Part shown: piece after piece, positions 41,335 to 54,085 of the stretch | How the letters are laid out: each line of letters opens with the position of its first letter | Position numbering within the stretch: position 1 is the stretch's first letter | Assembly (NCBI GenBank): GCA_031216915.1 | Contig: CM062296.1 | Coordinates: 457,016,681 to 457,080,680 of the forward strand | DNA length: 64,000 nucleotides | From: Pictodentalium vernedei | Taxonomy: Eukaryota; Mollusca; Scaphopoda; Dentaliida; Dentaliidae | Reading direction: 5' to 3' | Program-made: the position numbers and the translations under genes | Notes under the pieces: generated by a model | What the model was told of the DNA's origin: nothing | What the model saw: only the letters and a program-made list of their open reading frames with translations | Databases searched by the model: none

Positions 41335-43493
41335 TTTTTAGCTCAACTTTGATGAAGTCAAATTTGAGCTATTGTCATGGCCCGTCGTCCGTCCGTCTGT
41401 CCGTACGTCAACAATTGGCTATGGCTCGGGCTAGAGGTCGTATTTATGAACCGATCTTTACGAAACTTCTTGTGTACCTTTGTTATGACCCTGGGACGGG
41501 AACGAGTGTTTTTAGGTGTGGTCCGAAATTCAAGATGGCTGCCAGTGGCCATTTTGTACCGATGATGCAAAAATCAGTTTTTTGTACAGAACTTCTATAT
41601 GAAAGTTCTGATTTGAATAAAGTTTTGTATAAATGTTTAGTACCATGGGATACATCACATATAATACGGGTTTTTTTCTCGTGCGTAAATTATGCAAATT
41701 AGACTGACTTTGATTTATTTAGTGTTACTTTCAGAGCTGTAAGTGCCAAGCTGCTATGGCTCGGGCTAGAGGCCGTATTTATGAACCGATCTTTACGAAA
41801 CTTCTTGGGTACCTTTGTTATGACCGTGGGACGAGAACGAGTGTTTTTGGGTGCGGTCCAAAATTCAAGATGGCTGCCAGCCGCCATTTTGTACCGACGA
41901 TGCAGAAATCTGTTTTTTGTACAGAACTTCCATTTGAAAGCTCTGATTTGAATAATTTTTTGTATGAATGTTTAGTACCATGGGATACATCACATATAAT
42001 ACGGGTTTTTTTCTCGTACGTAAATTGTGCAAATTAGACTAATTTTGATGTTTTTTGGGGTTACTTTCAGCACTGTAAGTGCAAATGCCAATACGGCTTG
42101 GGCTAGAGGCCGTATTTATGAACCGATCTTTACGAAACTTTTTGGGTACCTTTGGTATCACCGTGGGACAAGAACGAGCGTTTTGGGGTCCGGTCCGAAA
42201 TTCAAGATGGCCGATGGCAGCCATTTTGTACAAAATTAGGTGCAATGAGATTTTTGCACAGAACTTCCATATGAAAGCCCTGATTTGAATAATTTTTGTG
42301 TGTGATTGTTTAGTACCATGGGATGCATCACATATAATACGGGTTTTTTTCTCGTGCAGAAATTATGCAAATTAGATGAACTTTGATTTTTTCAGTGCGA
42401 CTTACACACAGTAAGTACACATGTCAATACGGCTCAGACTAGAGTCTGTATTTATGAACTGATCTTCACGAAATGTCTGGGGTACCTTTGTTATCACCTT
42501 GGGACAAGAACGAGTGTTTCTGGGTGCAGTCTAAAATTCAAGATGGCTGCCAGTGGCCATTTTGTACCAAAATTAGGTCTAATCAGTTTTTTGTACACAT
42601 CTTCTATACAGCTCAGACTAGAGGCCATATTTATGAACCAATCTTTACGAAACTTCTTGGGTACCTTTGTTATCACCGTGCGATGAGAGCGAGTGTTTTT
42701 GGGTGTGGTCCGAAATTCAAGATGGCCACCAGCAGCCATTTTGTACCAAAATTAGTGCAATCAGTCTTTTGTATAGAACTTCTGTATGAAAGTTCTGATT
42801 TTAATAAATTTTTGTATGAATGTTTAGTAACATGGAATACATCACATATTGTAAGGGTTTTTTTTTCGTGCAGAAATTATGCAAATTAGATGAACTTTGA
42901 TTTATTCAGTGCTACTTACACAATGTAAGCACACATGTCAATACGGCTCAGGGTAGAGGCTGTATTTATGAACCGATCTTCACAAAACTTCTTGGGTACC
43001 TTTGTTATCTCCTTGGGATGAGAATGAGTGTTTCTGGGTACGGTCCAAAATTCAAGATGGCTGCCAGTGGCCATTTTGTACCGAAATTAGGTCCAATCAG
43101 TTTTTTGTCACAAGTTCTATACAGCTCGTATTTATGAACTGATCTTCACAAAACTTCTTGAGTACTTTTGTTTTCACCTTGGGACAGGAACGAGTGTGTT
43201 TTGGGGTGCCTTTGTTATCACTGTGCTATGAGAACAAATATTTTGGGGTTCCACTTTGGAACTCAAAGATTTTTTCTAGTTCAGCATCTGACTGTCACCC
43301 ACCTTTACAATACTTTACCTATACATTTGTTACAGGCAACGGTCAGTATTTATGTACAGACCGTTACAATACTTTATATGTACCTTTGTTATCAGGTCAT
43401 TACCTAGATGTTTGTCATTGCTGTGTCACATACTATACATGTACATGTCTTTGTCTTGACAAGTTGAGCTACAGTGTCATTGACACTTTCATT
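41335..43493 (+). repeat. Family C tandem-repeat element, copy 2
   Basis: Left end ATTTTTAGCTCAACTTTGATG paired with AAATTTGAGCT; core units as in copy 1, almost in the same order; right end TGACAAGTTGAGCTACAGTG with hairpin and TTCATT. Small frames of 60-140 codons on both strands are by-products of the repeat. Confidence 0.88.
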
Positions 43494-43999
43494 GTGATTT
43501 ACGATGTCGTGGTGTTCTTTTTATGTTCAGTATCAAAGGTCAAGTACAATTTCGCACCCCAACTGCCACGATATGGATACAGCTTGGATCAAAACGCAAG
43601 TGACAAGTGAGGTTATAGAGCATATTTTTAAAGGCTCAGATTGTGAATGTGGTTCTGAAACCGAATATGGGGAATCTCTCAATGATATGGCCTGTGATAT
43701 GGATATATTAACCCCTCAAGGCCAAGATATGGACATATAAACCCCTCAAGGCTAAGATTTGGTTCGAAAAGGCAGTGCTGTCGGAAATTCTGCAGGACTT
43801 GAGGTGAAAGAGTGGCCAGAGTCAGCAAATGACCCAGTTAGTTTTGACTAGCAAATTTATGGGTTAGAAGATCTGTTTGATCCATGCTGGATTCAGCCAT
43901 ACTGATGAGAAGGCATCTTGGTTTTTAATATGCCCTCCCCCCCCCCCCCCCCCCCAAAAAAAAAAAAAAAAAAAAATTCAATATAAGGATTATCTGTCA
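43494..43999 (+). other. Spacer between two family C copies
   Basis: Contains a short repeat (ATATGGACATATAAACCCCTC and ATATGGATATATTAACCCCTC) and a poly(C)/poly(A) run at 43927-43977. No gene seen. Confidence 0.4.
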
Positions 44000-45842
44000 T
44001 TTTTAGCTCAACTTTGACGAAGTCAGATTTGAGCTATTGTCGTGGCCCGTCGTCCGTCTGTCCGTCCATCCGTCTGTCCGTACGTCAACAATTGGCTATG
44101 GCTCGGGCTAGAGGTCGTATTTATGAACCGATCTTTACGAAACTTCTTGGGTACCTTTGTTATGACCGTGGGACGTGAACGAGTGTTTTTGGGTGCGGTC
44201 CGAAATTCAAGATGGCTGCCAGCCGCCATTTTGTACCGATGATGCAGAAATCTGTTTTTTGTACAGAACTTCCATATGAAAGCTCTGATTTGAATAATTT
44301 TTTGTATGAATGTTTAGTACCATGGGGTACATCACATATAATACGGGGTTTTTTCTCGTGCGTAAATTGTGCAAATTAGACTAATTTTGATGTTTTTTGG
44401 TGTTAATTTCAGCACTGTAAGTGCAAATGCCAATACGGCTCGGGCTAGAGGCCGTATTTATGAACCGATCTTTACGAAACTTCTTGGGTACCTTTGGTAT
44501 CACCGTGGGACGAGAACGAGTGTTTTTGGGTCCGGTCCAAAATTCAAGATGGCCGATGGCAGCCATTTTGTACAAAATTAGGTGCAATCAGATTTTTGCA
44601 CAGAACTTCCATATGAAAGCGCTGATTTGAATAATTTTTTGTGTGAATGTTTAGTACCATGGGATACACACATATAATACGGTTTTTTTTCTCGTGCAGA
44701 AATTATGCAAATTAGATGAACTTTGATATTTCAGTGCGACTTACACACAGTAAGTACACATGTCAATACGGCTCAGACTTGAGTCTGTATTTATGAACTG
44801 ATCTTCACGAAATGTCTTGGGTACCTTTGTTATCACCTTGGGACGAGAACGAGTGTTTCTGGGTGTGGTCTAAAATTCAAGATGGCTGCCAGTGGCCATT
44901 TTGTACCGAAATTAGGTCTAATCAGTTTTTTGTACACAACTTCTATACAGCTCAGACTAGAGGCCATATTTATGAACCAATCTTTACGAACCTTGTTGGG
45001 TACCTTTGTTATCACCATGGGATGAGAGCGAGTGTTTTTGGGTGTGGTCCGAAATTCAAGATGGCCACCAGCAGCCATTTTGTACCAAAATTAGTGCAAT
45101 CAGTCTTTTGTACAGAACTTCTGTATGAAAGTTCTGATTTTAATAAATTTTTGTATGAATGTTTAGTAACATGGAATACATCACATATTCTAAGGGGTTT
45201 GTTTTCGTGCAGAAATTATGCAAATTAGATGACCTCTGACTTATTCAGTGCTACTTGCACAATGTGAGCACACATGTCAATACGGCTCAGGGTAGAGGCT
45301 GTATTTATGAACCGATCTTCACAAAACTTCTTGGGTACCTTTGTTATCACCTTGGGACGAGAATGAGTGTTTCTGGGTACGGTCCAAAATTCAAGATGGC
45401 TGCCAGTGGCCATTTTGTACCAAAATTAGGTCCAATCAGTTTTTTGTCACAAGTTCTATACAGCTCGTATTTATGAATTGATCTTCACAAAACTTCTTGG
45501 GTACCTTTGTTTTCACCTTGGGACAGGAACGAGTGTGTTTTGGGGTGCCTTTGTTATCACTGTGCTATGAGAACAAATATTTTGGGGTTCAGTCAGACCC
45601 ACTCTGGGACTCAAAGATTTTTTTCTAGTTTAGCATCTGACTGTCACCCACCTTTACAATACTTTACCTATACATATGTTACAGGCAACGGTCAGTATTT
45701 ATGTACAGACCATTACAATACTTTATATGTACCTTTGTTATCAGGTCATTTCCTAGATGTTTGTCATTGCTGTGTCACATACTATACATGTGCATGTCTT
45801 TGTCTTGACAAGTTGAGCTACAGTGTCATTGACACTTTCATT
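44000..45842 (+). repeat. Family C tandem-repeat element, copy 3
   Basis: Left end TTTTTAGCTCAACTTTGACG, same core order as copies 1 and 2, right end ending GACACTTTCATT. The close similarity of copies 2 and 3, 500 bp apart, suggests either two insertions of one recent source or a local duplication. Confidence 0.88.
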
Positions 45843-46180
45843 TTTCAAATATGCTGATCAATTTTGACTATCACCACAAGATTAGAACAACATTTAGTAT
45901 AAAAATTCATCATTTGGCTACAAATAGTTTGACTCCATCACACAAAACACAAAACATATAGTGATATTTCCTTACTTTGGTGTGGCGGCCATCTTGGTTG
46001 TCTTGGTCACGTGACCTTATATGACCAAGTTTCATATGCAACTCAACATCCAGACATATACCAACCAGCATACCAAGTTTCAGCAAGATACTTTTCTAAA
46101 CAAAAAAAGTTATTCCCCTTGATGTATTATTACTGTGTAATTCCACTGAGTGCATGGCAGTGGCAAAAGAGTTAAGATCC

Positions 46181-46430
46181 TTAACTGGTAGAGCGCTAAA
46201 TTATTTTTGGCCATCAAAATATGTTCACATATCTTTGCCTTGTTACAATTTATGGGAGAGTGCCTACAGGCACTCTCCCATACATTATAACAAGACAAGT
46301 CCTTACAGACTAAATAATATCACTTCAAAGATGATACAAAGCACATCCACTGAGTACAAAGCCTTCAAGTTGCATTACCTTCACCTCAGAGTAAAGCCCA
46401 AATATGGGCTTCCAGCACTCTACCAGTTAA
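46181..46430. repeat. Foldback element with inner perfect hairpin
   Basis: Outer arms TTAACTGGTAGAGCGCT (46181-46197) and AGCACTCTACCAGTTAA (46414-46430). Inside, 46239-46264 and 46269-46294 form a 26-bp near-perfect hairpin around TACA, centred on GGGAGAGTGCC / GGCACTCTCCC. Confidence 0.75.
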
Positions 46431-47167
46431 AAGTACTTGAAAACATTTCCAATTATATTAGTTGGTAATCTAAAGCCTTTCAAGAAACAACTTATTCCCT
46501 AATGTTATAATTGATTCATATATTGAAGGTCATTGAAAGCCCTTGAATTTGGTGCACTGTGGTCTTTGAATATCCTTGAATTTGATTCTGAAATTGTGGG
46601 GGTTTGCTGTTATTGAAATACCCCCAGTGGAAATCTGTGGAAGTGCTGCAGTGCTTGATTACTGAAGAAAACAAGTTTTTGCATAACGGTAACCAAAACT
46701 TGAGGTACGAGGGCTGGAATAAATAATTGGCTTCCTGAACTTGACTTCATACTTGTGTTGTAAAAATTAATAATAGAAAGAATTATTAACCTGAAGCATT
46801 TTATACCTGCTGTCATTTTGTGTGGTGGTGGTAAATAAATGAAGGGGGGGGGGGGGGGGGGGGGCGTCACTCTTGACTGTTAAGTCATGTATAGATTTGA
46901 ACAGACTGTATGGGGAAATAATGCCATAATGGTGTATACACAGTTCACACATGACCTCTTAATAAATCTAATCAGTATTCTTAACAGTTTTGTTGGAGGT
47001 CTGTAAAATTACGGTATCGAGTGAACTACCCTTGCCTCAAATTCTAATGTTCATTTTCTTTATCCAGAGGCCTTAAAATTTGTAAGTCATGAGAATCGGT
47101 TTTGATTCTCATAACCTCCTGTCTGGTGAGTCAATTTTCATTGTCAAGCCTTGGGAATGCAACCAGG

Positions 47168-47393
47168 AGCCGTTACTATAAAACTTTTACATTTGTGTTT
47201 TCTAGAATTGTGTTTTTCACTTATTAATATAACTGACTAAAATGAATCGGTAGCATTTTAAAAATATGGCAATTTGTCAACTGGCAAATTGCCTTATCTT
47301 TGAAAATGCTAAAAGTTCCCATTTTTAAAGTCATAACTAGAAAATACATTTCAAGAAAATACAACTGTAAAAGTTTTATAGTATTGGTCCCTG
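47168..47393. repeat. Foldback MITE family J, full copy
   Basis: Left arm GTTACTATAAAACTTTTACA, right arm TGTAAAAGTTTTATAGTATT, and the central palindrome CAATTTGTCAACTGGCAAATTG. Its arms match those of the other two copies. Confidence 0.82.
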
Positions 47394-48017
47394 TACATAT
47401 TCCCTGGTAAAAGCGAAAAACCACCTCTATGTAATGTCAGTTTTTGTGACTTTGTTGTCTCATGTGCACATGAAGATTACATGTTCCAGCATTAGACTCT
47501 TCGTGGTCTTGCTTGTTGAAGGTACAGTACCTCTGGGGTGGTTTTATGTGAAGTCTTGGCTGCTTGTAAATAAAAGTGGGTATAAATCTCTATGCTTTTA
47601 AGGATACATTCAGAATCTGTGATAAGAAGCAAATGAACATTTTGCAAGATTCAGTTGAATCTCATTCTGTTCCTCGCAAGAACTCATTCTGATTCTCACA
47701 AGAATTTTAAGTCCTGATTTCTCAGGAGGTCAGTCTGTATGTTGTATATAGATTTGAATTTACAGTATGGTCTACACACACCTTGCATTTGACAAAAATC
47801 CAAAGAAGTAGAACTAATCTCTGTGAGTTTCTTCCATTTCAAAAAGGTGGTGGTCAGGAATGTGCACGTGAAAGGCCTTGCCAATAGTCACATGAATGTG
47901 TCTTGATCTCAAATTGTATTCTCAACTTTCAAAGAGAATGCTTTACAAAACTGAAACAAGTATGAAATATTCGATTTTGACAAAGTCTTCTTAATTCATA
48001 TCTTCTTTTATTTACAG

Positions 48018-48114
48018 ACTGACACCAAAAATTGGTTTTCCTTGGAGTGAAATTAGGAATATATCGTTTAATGATAAAAAATTTGTTATTAAACCTATAG
48101 ATAAGAAAGCACCA
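48018..48114 (+). CDS. ERM gene, FERM exon f
   Basis: Acceptor TTATTTACAG; the first A completes an Arg codon; ends on a whole codon (GCA CCA) before donor GTAAGT. Encodes [32 protein letters not shown], the F3 lobe. [14 protein letters not shown] is the ERM signature (merlin has SFPWNEIRNISYSD). The next exon should begin with DFVFYAPRL, but I do not find it up to 64000, so this intron exceeds 15.8 kb. The rest of F3, the alpha-helical region and the actin-binding tail are outside the window. Confidence 0.97.
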
Positions 48115-48371
48115 GTAAGTTTGTTTTTTTCTCAAATTATGTGTATAGTTAGAACTATTAATGTCCGGGAATGAGAGAGTTGTATTATGAACTGATTTCC
48201 ACATTCCTCAGAAGGTTGGTATTTCATCCCGTTTTGATCACTCAGGATGCCTAATTTTGACTTTTCAGACTTTGAAGCTTTAGGAAAAGCATCTCCCAAC
48301 GATGCAGTAAAGAGAATTTGTCAAGACCATAGTCTGACTGCCATTAGTGTTAAAAGTTATAACTATATATA

Positions 48372-49887
48372 CTATTCAAAAAAAGTAGGGGATGTCCAAA
48401 CTGATGTTGATATTTTCGGAAAATGGTATTGGATATGTGTGAATGGGCATATCAGTATATTACCAAGTTTAGTGTGGATCATCATTGTCACCGGGTCACG
48501 AAAACCTTGTGCAGGTTTTTCGCACCAGCACCGCATTAATGTCTGTGTGATACGTTTTGAAATTTTCGTTTGTACTGGTCAGGTCTTTTCGGAGCTTTCA
48601 TCATTCTTTTCTTGGTATAAACTCGTTCATCAATAGTTTCTGGTTGAAACGTAACTTTTGAGGTATGCGAAGACTGACATGTGACGAACATTGACATGCC
48701 GTTGGCATGTTTGAAGCTGGCAACAGACAGACTGCAGTGGTTCAAATTCTCAGTGTTACTCAATCGGTAATTAGCAGGTTGTGGTCACGCTACCCTCAGA
48801 CGGGCAATGTTGATGAAACATCGGTCTGGTCATCGAAGAGCGACAACTGCCAACCAGGATCGATTCATCTGAACCACAGAATTCCGTAACCGCTGTCAAA
48901 GTGCCTCAGAAATTGGACAGCAGCTGCACCGAGCGACAGATGTGCGAGTCAGTTGTCAGACAATCCCAATTTGCCTACACAATTGGAATTTGTACGTTCG
49001 ACGACCTCAAATAATTCCATGTTTGACTGAACGTCACATCGTAGCAAGACGTAATTGGTGTGGAGCACAACTGCACTGGGACAATCATCGGTGGAGCAAT
49101 GTCATGTTTTCTGATGGATTGAGGTTCATTTCCGACTTCAACGACAGGTGAAACAGTGGTGTGGCGGCGGCGGAATGAATGATACCATGACATAACCGTT
49201 TGTTATTGATTGTTTTGGTGGTGGATCGGCTATGGTATGGGAAGGCATAACCATAACAAGCGGAACAGCATTACATGTCATCCAAAGGCATGTCACAGGG
49301 CAGTACTACTGTGACAACATGTTAACAGCTCATGTGGAGCCATGTGCGCAGCATCACGGCCATCGATTCATTTTCCAAGATGATAATGCAAGAGCACACT
49401 GGGCCTGTGTTGCTACAGAGTTCCTCCAGAAGCAGAACATGACTACACTGCCTTGGCCAGCACTCAGTCCAGATATTTCACCAATCGAGCATGTCTGAGA
49501 TATGCTTAGTAGGTTCCTAAGACATTGCCAACAGCCCCAGGAACTCGCCTTTGCACTGCAGGAAGAATGGAATAACATCAGTCAAGCTGGTATTGGACGT
49601 TTGGTGAGGAGTATGCCACGTTGGATCCACGCTTGTCTTTCGAACCAAGGAGGATTTACAAGGTATTGAGGTCTTGGACAAAATATGGTAAATTCTCTGA
49701 CTGACCGTCCATGACTTCTACAGCTCAGTGTGTGGAATGTGTGCTTGTCGGACACCCAACTATCACTGAAATCGTTCACCAGATGTCACAATGCAATGCC
49801 TCAACTGCCTTTCTGATGAAAATATAAATATATTAAATTTTCTTCATATATCTCACTTTTATCAAGTATCCCCTATTTTTTGAATAG
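48372..49887 (+). mobile_element. Tc1-like DNA transposon, complete but decayed
   Basis: Inverted ends CTATTCAAAAAAAGTAGGGG and TCCCCTATTTTTTGAATAG, each flanked by TA (48370-48371, 49888-49889). The 1516-bp length fits Tc1/mariner. It lies about 260 bp downstream of exon f, in the ERM orientation. Confidence 0.92.
48707..49671 (+). pseudogene. Tc1-like transposase, frameshifted
   Basis: A helix-turn-helix part, NRQTAVVQILSVTQSVISRL, opens the remnant (start codon of the original gene not certain; 48707 is the first in-frame ATG). Catalytic pieces follow in different frames: MFSDGLRF (first Asp, near 49105), IFQDDNARAHWAC (second Asp, near 49370) and LSPDISPIEHV (49463-49498, acidic third residue), then a TGA and further matching residues to WIHACLSNQGGFTRY at 49671. 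It would have catalysed cut-and-paste at TA. Several frameshifts and stops make it inactive. Confidence 0.88.
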
Positions 49888-50182
49888 TATAATAAAATAA
49901 TATAATCGGAGGTTTAGTGTTTGCAGATCTTGATTTCGTGTTGTTACATTTTGACTACAAGAATTTCTGTCTGCATAAATTAAGATGAGGATCTCGTTCC
50001 TGATACATGATTTGTCTTTTGTATTGGGTCTATTATCTTCAAACAGATCATCATTTTGTGTCTTGAGTCATCCAGATTTTTAATTGCTGATACCTTGGAA
50101 GAAATTTAATAGTTTTCCATTTGTCAAAGCATGTTTTGTTCCAAGTTTCAACACACTGTTGAAAAATTCACAAGGATGGCCT

Positions 50183-51836
50183 TTATTAGCTCATCTTGAC
50201 AAAGTCAAGCTGAGTTAATCTCATCGCTCTCCATCCATCGTCCGTCAGCACCATGTTTTGGTCTTCTCCTCCAAAGCCACTGGGCCAATTCAAGTGAAAG
50301 TTTGTGTGAGTGATGTTCCCAAAGGGGCATTGCATTTTTGTTCAACTCAACATGCCCAGTCCCATAGGGAGGGAGTGGGGGAAAATGCTCCAAAATATTT
50401 AAAAAGTCTTCTCAAGAACCAGTGTGTACAATGACTTGATATTTGCTATGGAGCTTCCTTTTGAGGTGTAGAATCAAGTTTGTTCATGAAGCAATATTTG
50501 GCTTTGTTATGGGAGGGGTAAGATTTTTGGCCCCGCCCAAAATTTATATTTTCTGAACCGATGGTCCGGTATGAACCAAATTTGGTATGTGGTATTATTG
50601 GGTCATAAGTACTTGACCCATGCAAAAAAAGAATTTCCGTATCCCCATGGGAACCCTGGGAGCTAAAAATAGAAATATTTTCAAACGCCCATATTTCCCA
50701 AACCACACGGAACAGAGAGCTGTTATTTGGTATGAAGTATCCTTAGAACCAGTAGAATTGAATGGTAAAAAAAAATGCCATCGGTTATGTTAGGGTGTTC
50801 TGTAATGGGCATCGAAAAAATGCGGAGTCCGCATATTTGCAAAAATTTAACACAATCTTTTCTTCAGAACCAATCATCAGAATCTTTTGATATTTGGTAT
50901 ACAGCATTCATAGGGGGGTCAGATACAAGTTTATTGAAATAAAGCTCATTGGTTCATATTTGGGCTCACTGCAGGGGCCCGAACTTTAACATAGGGTAAT
51001 ATGGGGAATATTCTTTAAAAATCTTCTTCTTCAGGACCACCAGTCAGAATCTTTTTAATGTTTGGTGTACGTCATTGTTATGAGGGTCAGATTCAAGATT
51101 GTTCAAACCAGGTCCCTAGGTTAATATTTGGGATTCCTACAGAAGCCCAAATTTTAACTTTGTTCAATATGGGGGGTAATTTAAAAAAAATCTTCTTCTT
51201 CAGATCCATCAGTCAGAATGCTTTCATATTTGGTATGCAACATCTCTAGGGGGGTCAGATTCAAGTTTGTTCAAATCAGATCCCTAGGTATATATTTGGG
51301 GTCGCTATGGTAGCCCAAATTTTTACTTAGTGCAATATGAGGAAATTTCTTAAAAATATTCTTCAGATCCACTTCTTCAGATCCACTAGTCAGAATGCTT
51401 TCATATTTGGTATACAACTTCTCTAGGGGGGGTCAAATTCCAGTTTGTTCAATTTGAGTGCCTGGGTTAATATTTGTGCTCCATATGGGAACCTGAAATT
51501 TAACTTAGTACAATATGAGGGAATTTCTTCAAAAATCTTCTTCAGAACCACTTGTCAGAATGCTTTCATATTTGGTATACAACATCTCTAGGGGGGTCAG
51601 ATTCAAGTTTGTTCAAATCGGATCCATAGGTTAATATTTGGTTTCGCTATGGTAGCCCAAATTTTTACTTAGTGCAATATGAAGAAATTTCTTGAAAATT
51701 TATTTCTCTTCTTCGGATCCAACAGTCAGAATGCTTTCATATTTGGTACACAACATTTCTAGGGAAGTCAGATTCACCTATGTTCAAATCGAGAGCCTGG
51801 GTTAATATTTGGGCTCCGGAATTGGCCATTTTCAGG
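50183..51836 (+). repeat. Family E tandem-repeat element, copy 4, 3' end lost
   Basis: Left end TTATTAGCTCATCTTGAC with partner GTCAAGCTGAGTT. About seven units carry CAGAATGCTTTCATATTTGG and TTCAAGTTTGTTCAAATC. It reaches TTTTCAGGTG, the start of the family's right terminus, and then runs into SINE sequence. Confidence 0.82.
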
Positions 51837-52106
51837 TGCTCTGTTCAAATCACACCTGTGGCAACCGCATCGTGTCCTTGGACAAGACACTTCATCCCCA
51901 TTGCCCACGTGGGGGCATGGTGGTATTGTAGACTAAGGCGTACTGCACGTCAATGGTGCACTTGTCTTCAACCAATGCTAACCCTGGTTGTGTGGAGTTT
52001 GTATGTTGGGGAGCTGACAGTTGCTCAGTGGTTGTCTTCCTCCGCCTGTAAAACTTGTCATGATTAGCCATATGTGACCGTAAACACCAATAAATAAATA
52101 AATTCT
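51837..52106 (+). mobile_element. SINE, diverged copy lacking most of the tRNA head
   Basis: Begins near GTTCAAATC (box B remnant) and contains CGTGTCCTTGGACAAGACAC, TGCACGTCAATGGTGCAC, CTTCAACCAATGCTAACCC, GATTAGCCATATGTGACC and AACACCAATAAATAAATAA. It is more diverged than the copy at 31779. Confidence 0.82.
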
Positions 52107-52735
52107 TGACCTCTGTTTTGCATTCCCTGCATGTTAAATTTAATTTATTCTTGGTATGCTCACAGTTATGTCCTCGACCTCCGAAGGAGGATTTGGGGGG
52201 GGGGGGGGGGATCCAGTGAAGCTCTCTGTCTGTCCATCTGTCCATACAAACGTTTTGCATTGTAATTTCAAAGCCATCTGTTGGATTTGGATCTCCGTTG
52301 GTATGCCAATAGACTGCATGGGGGAACCGATATGCAAATGAAACGGGTTCTGTCTAATAATTTTTCCCAGAGTTATTGCCCTTTTTCACTCTTCCAACTA
52401 AGAACATTTTTCTGGACCTCTGTTTTGCATTCACCAAATGTTGGATTTCATTTATTCTTGGTATGCTCATGAACCCGCTTTGCAACAGAATATCCGCAAT
52501 CCAGTGAAGACGTCCGTCCGTCTGTACAAACGTTTTGGAATCTTGTAAATTCAAAGCCATCAGTCAGATTTGTATCTCCTTTGGCATGTTGATAGATTTG
52601 CATGGGACGGATATGCACAAGGAATTGGTTCCGTCCAATAATTTTCCCAGAGTTATGGCTCTTTTTCACACTTTCCACTTTGAAAATTTTGATGTCCCAC
52701 ACTACCTTTAAGGCTACTTAGGACATGCCTGTGGG
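52107..52735 (+). repeat. Family K, two ~330-bp units
   Basis: Each unit has GACCTCTGTTTTGCATTC, ATTTATTCTTGGTATGCTCA, ACAAACGTTTTG and CAGAGTTAT(T/G)GC. A poly(G) run at 52196-52210 lies between CCTCCGAAGGAGG and GATCC. No gene. Confidence 0.65.
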
Positions 52736-53218
52736 TCGGGGACATTGGCCCACCCTTTGCGTAGCACTTGTTAACTCAATCGTTCATGAATATTGCTGGG
52801 CTTTTTTGTGGGGTGGTACTGGAGTCAAATAGTTCGTCAGTCTGTTGAAATGTTGTGGAGCAAAACTTGGTTGTGGCTCATAGCATGGGAGACTTACAAC
52901 TCTTAAGCTGCTGTTGTGGTAGTGTGTGGAAAATCTAGTAGTGCAAACTGCTTCTGCATTTCTTAAGATAGGTATGACAGTGGATGCTCGATGAGCTTCG
53001 TCAATCAAGATATAATAGAATAATTATCTCCAGAATACAGAAAAGTGACCAAATCCTTGTTAACTGAATATGGTACGCTCGCCATGGACTAGTGACTTTC
53101 CAAACATTAGCAATATTTCTACGGAAGCAATAATATTAGATTCCAAAACCAATTATAGGAATAATCTTCAAAAAATTAATTAATGAAGCACTGGGTACAA
53201 CTGGTGCTTTATTAATTA
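52736..53218 (+). other. Spacer, no recognised feature
   Basis: No coding potential or repeat seen. Confidence 0.35.
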
Positions 53219-53888
53219 TCCCCGCATTTTCAAAAATGCGGGTATATAGTCGTGATCCTGTCCATCCGTTTGTCCTTACATTAGTCCGTCCGTCTGTATG
53301 TCACACCCTGAAAGGCTCCTAGGGTATTCAATTTGAAACGTTTAAATTATGCTAATGTGTTCAGGTAACATCTCTAGATGTGCATAAAGGTTTCAGAATT
53401 TTGATTTGGCCCTAAGTTAGAGAATCCGTTTTCATTGAAAGGCTCCTAGGGTATTTACTTCGAAACGTTTAAACTATGCTAAGGTGTTCAGGTAACATCT
53501 CTAGATGTGCATGAAGGTTTCGGAATTTTGATTTGGCCCCAGGTGGTTCCAGTGAAACCACTTTTATAGTTAGAAAATCAGTTTTCATCGAAAGACTCCT
53601 AGGGTATTTAATTCGAAACATTTAAACTATGCTAAAGTGTTCAGGAAACATTCTTAGATGTGCATGAAGGTTTCGGAATTTTTATTTGGCCCCAAGTGGT
53701 TCCAGTGGAACTGCTTTTATAGTTAGAAAATCAGTTTTCATCGAAAGGCTACTAGGATAATTAATTCAAAACATTAAAACTATGCTAAGATGTTCAGGTA
53801 ACATCTCTAGATGTGCATGAAGGTTTCGGAATTTTGATTTGGCCCCAGGTGGTTCCGGTGGAACCATTTTTATCGTTAGAAAATCTGT

Positions 53889-54085
53889 ATTTTTATACTG
53901 TACCAATGACCCAGACTTAGCTGGTGCTAACTCTTAAATTCTAGGGCCAAACACAAATTTTACCCCCCCAATCCCCAAAATTTGCATCTAAAACCGAAAA
54001 TTACATGTCCTATATGGTCCTCCATACCTTTCCTCCACTGCGCATGCGCAGTGTCAAGGAGGTCACGAAATTGGCGCCAAAAGTC
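53889..54085 (+). repeat. Left inverted terminal repeat of the DIRS element
   Basis: From ATTTTTATACTGTACC through CCAATGACCCAGACTTAGCT, CTAGGGCCAAACACAAATTT and CTCCACTGCGCATG to GGCGCCAAAAGTCATTC. It is the reverse complement of 61101-61291 with few differences, except that the outermost bases of the two ends differ, as in other DIRS elements. Confidence 0.93.

Noticed and set aside
16360..48114. Merlin (NF2) rather than ERM
   Set aside because: [30 protein letters not shown] and [14 protein letters not shown] follow the ERM pattern; merlin differs at these positions.
49930..49990. Next ERM exon after TTTGCAG (GATTTCGTG...)
   Set aside because: It begins with DFV by chance but continues LLHFDYKNF, unlike the invariant ERM continuation.
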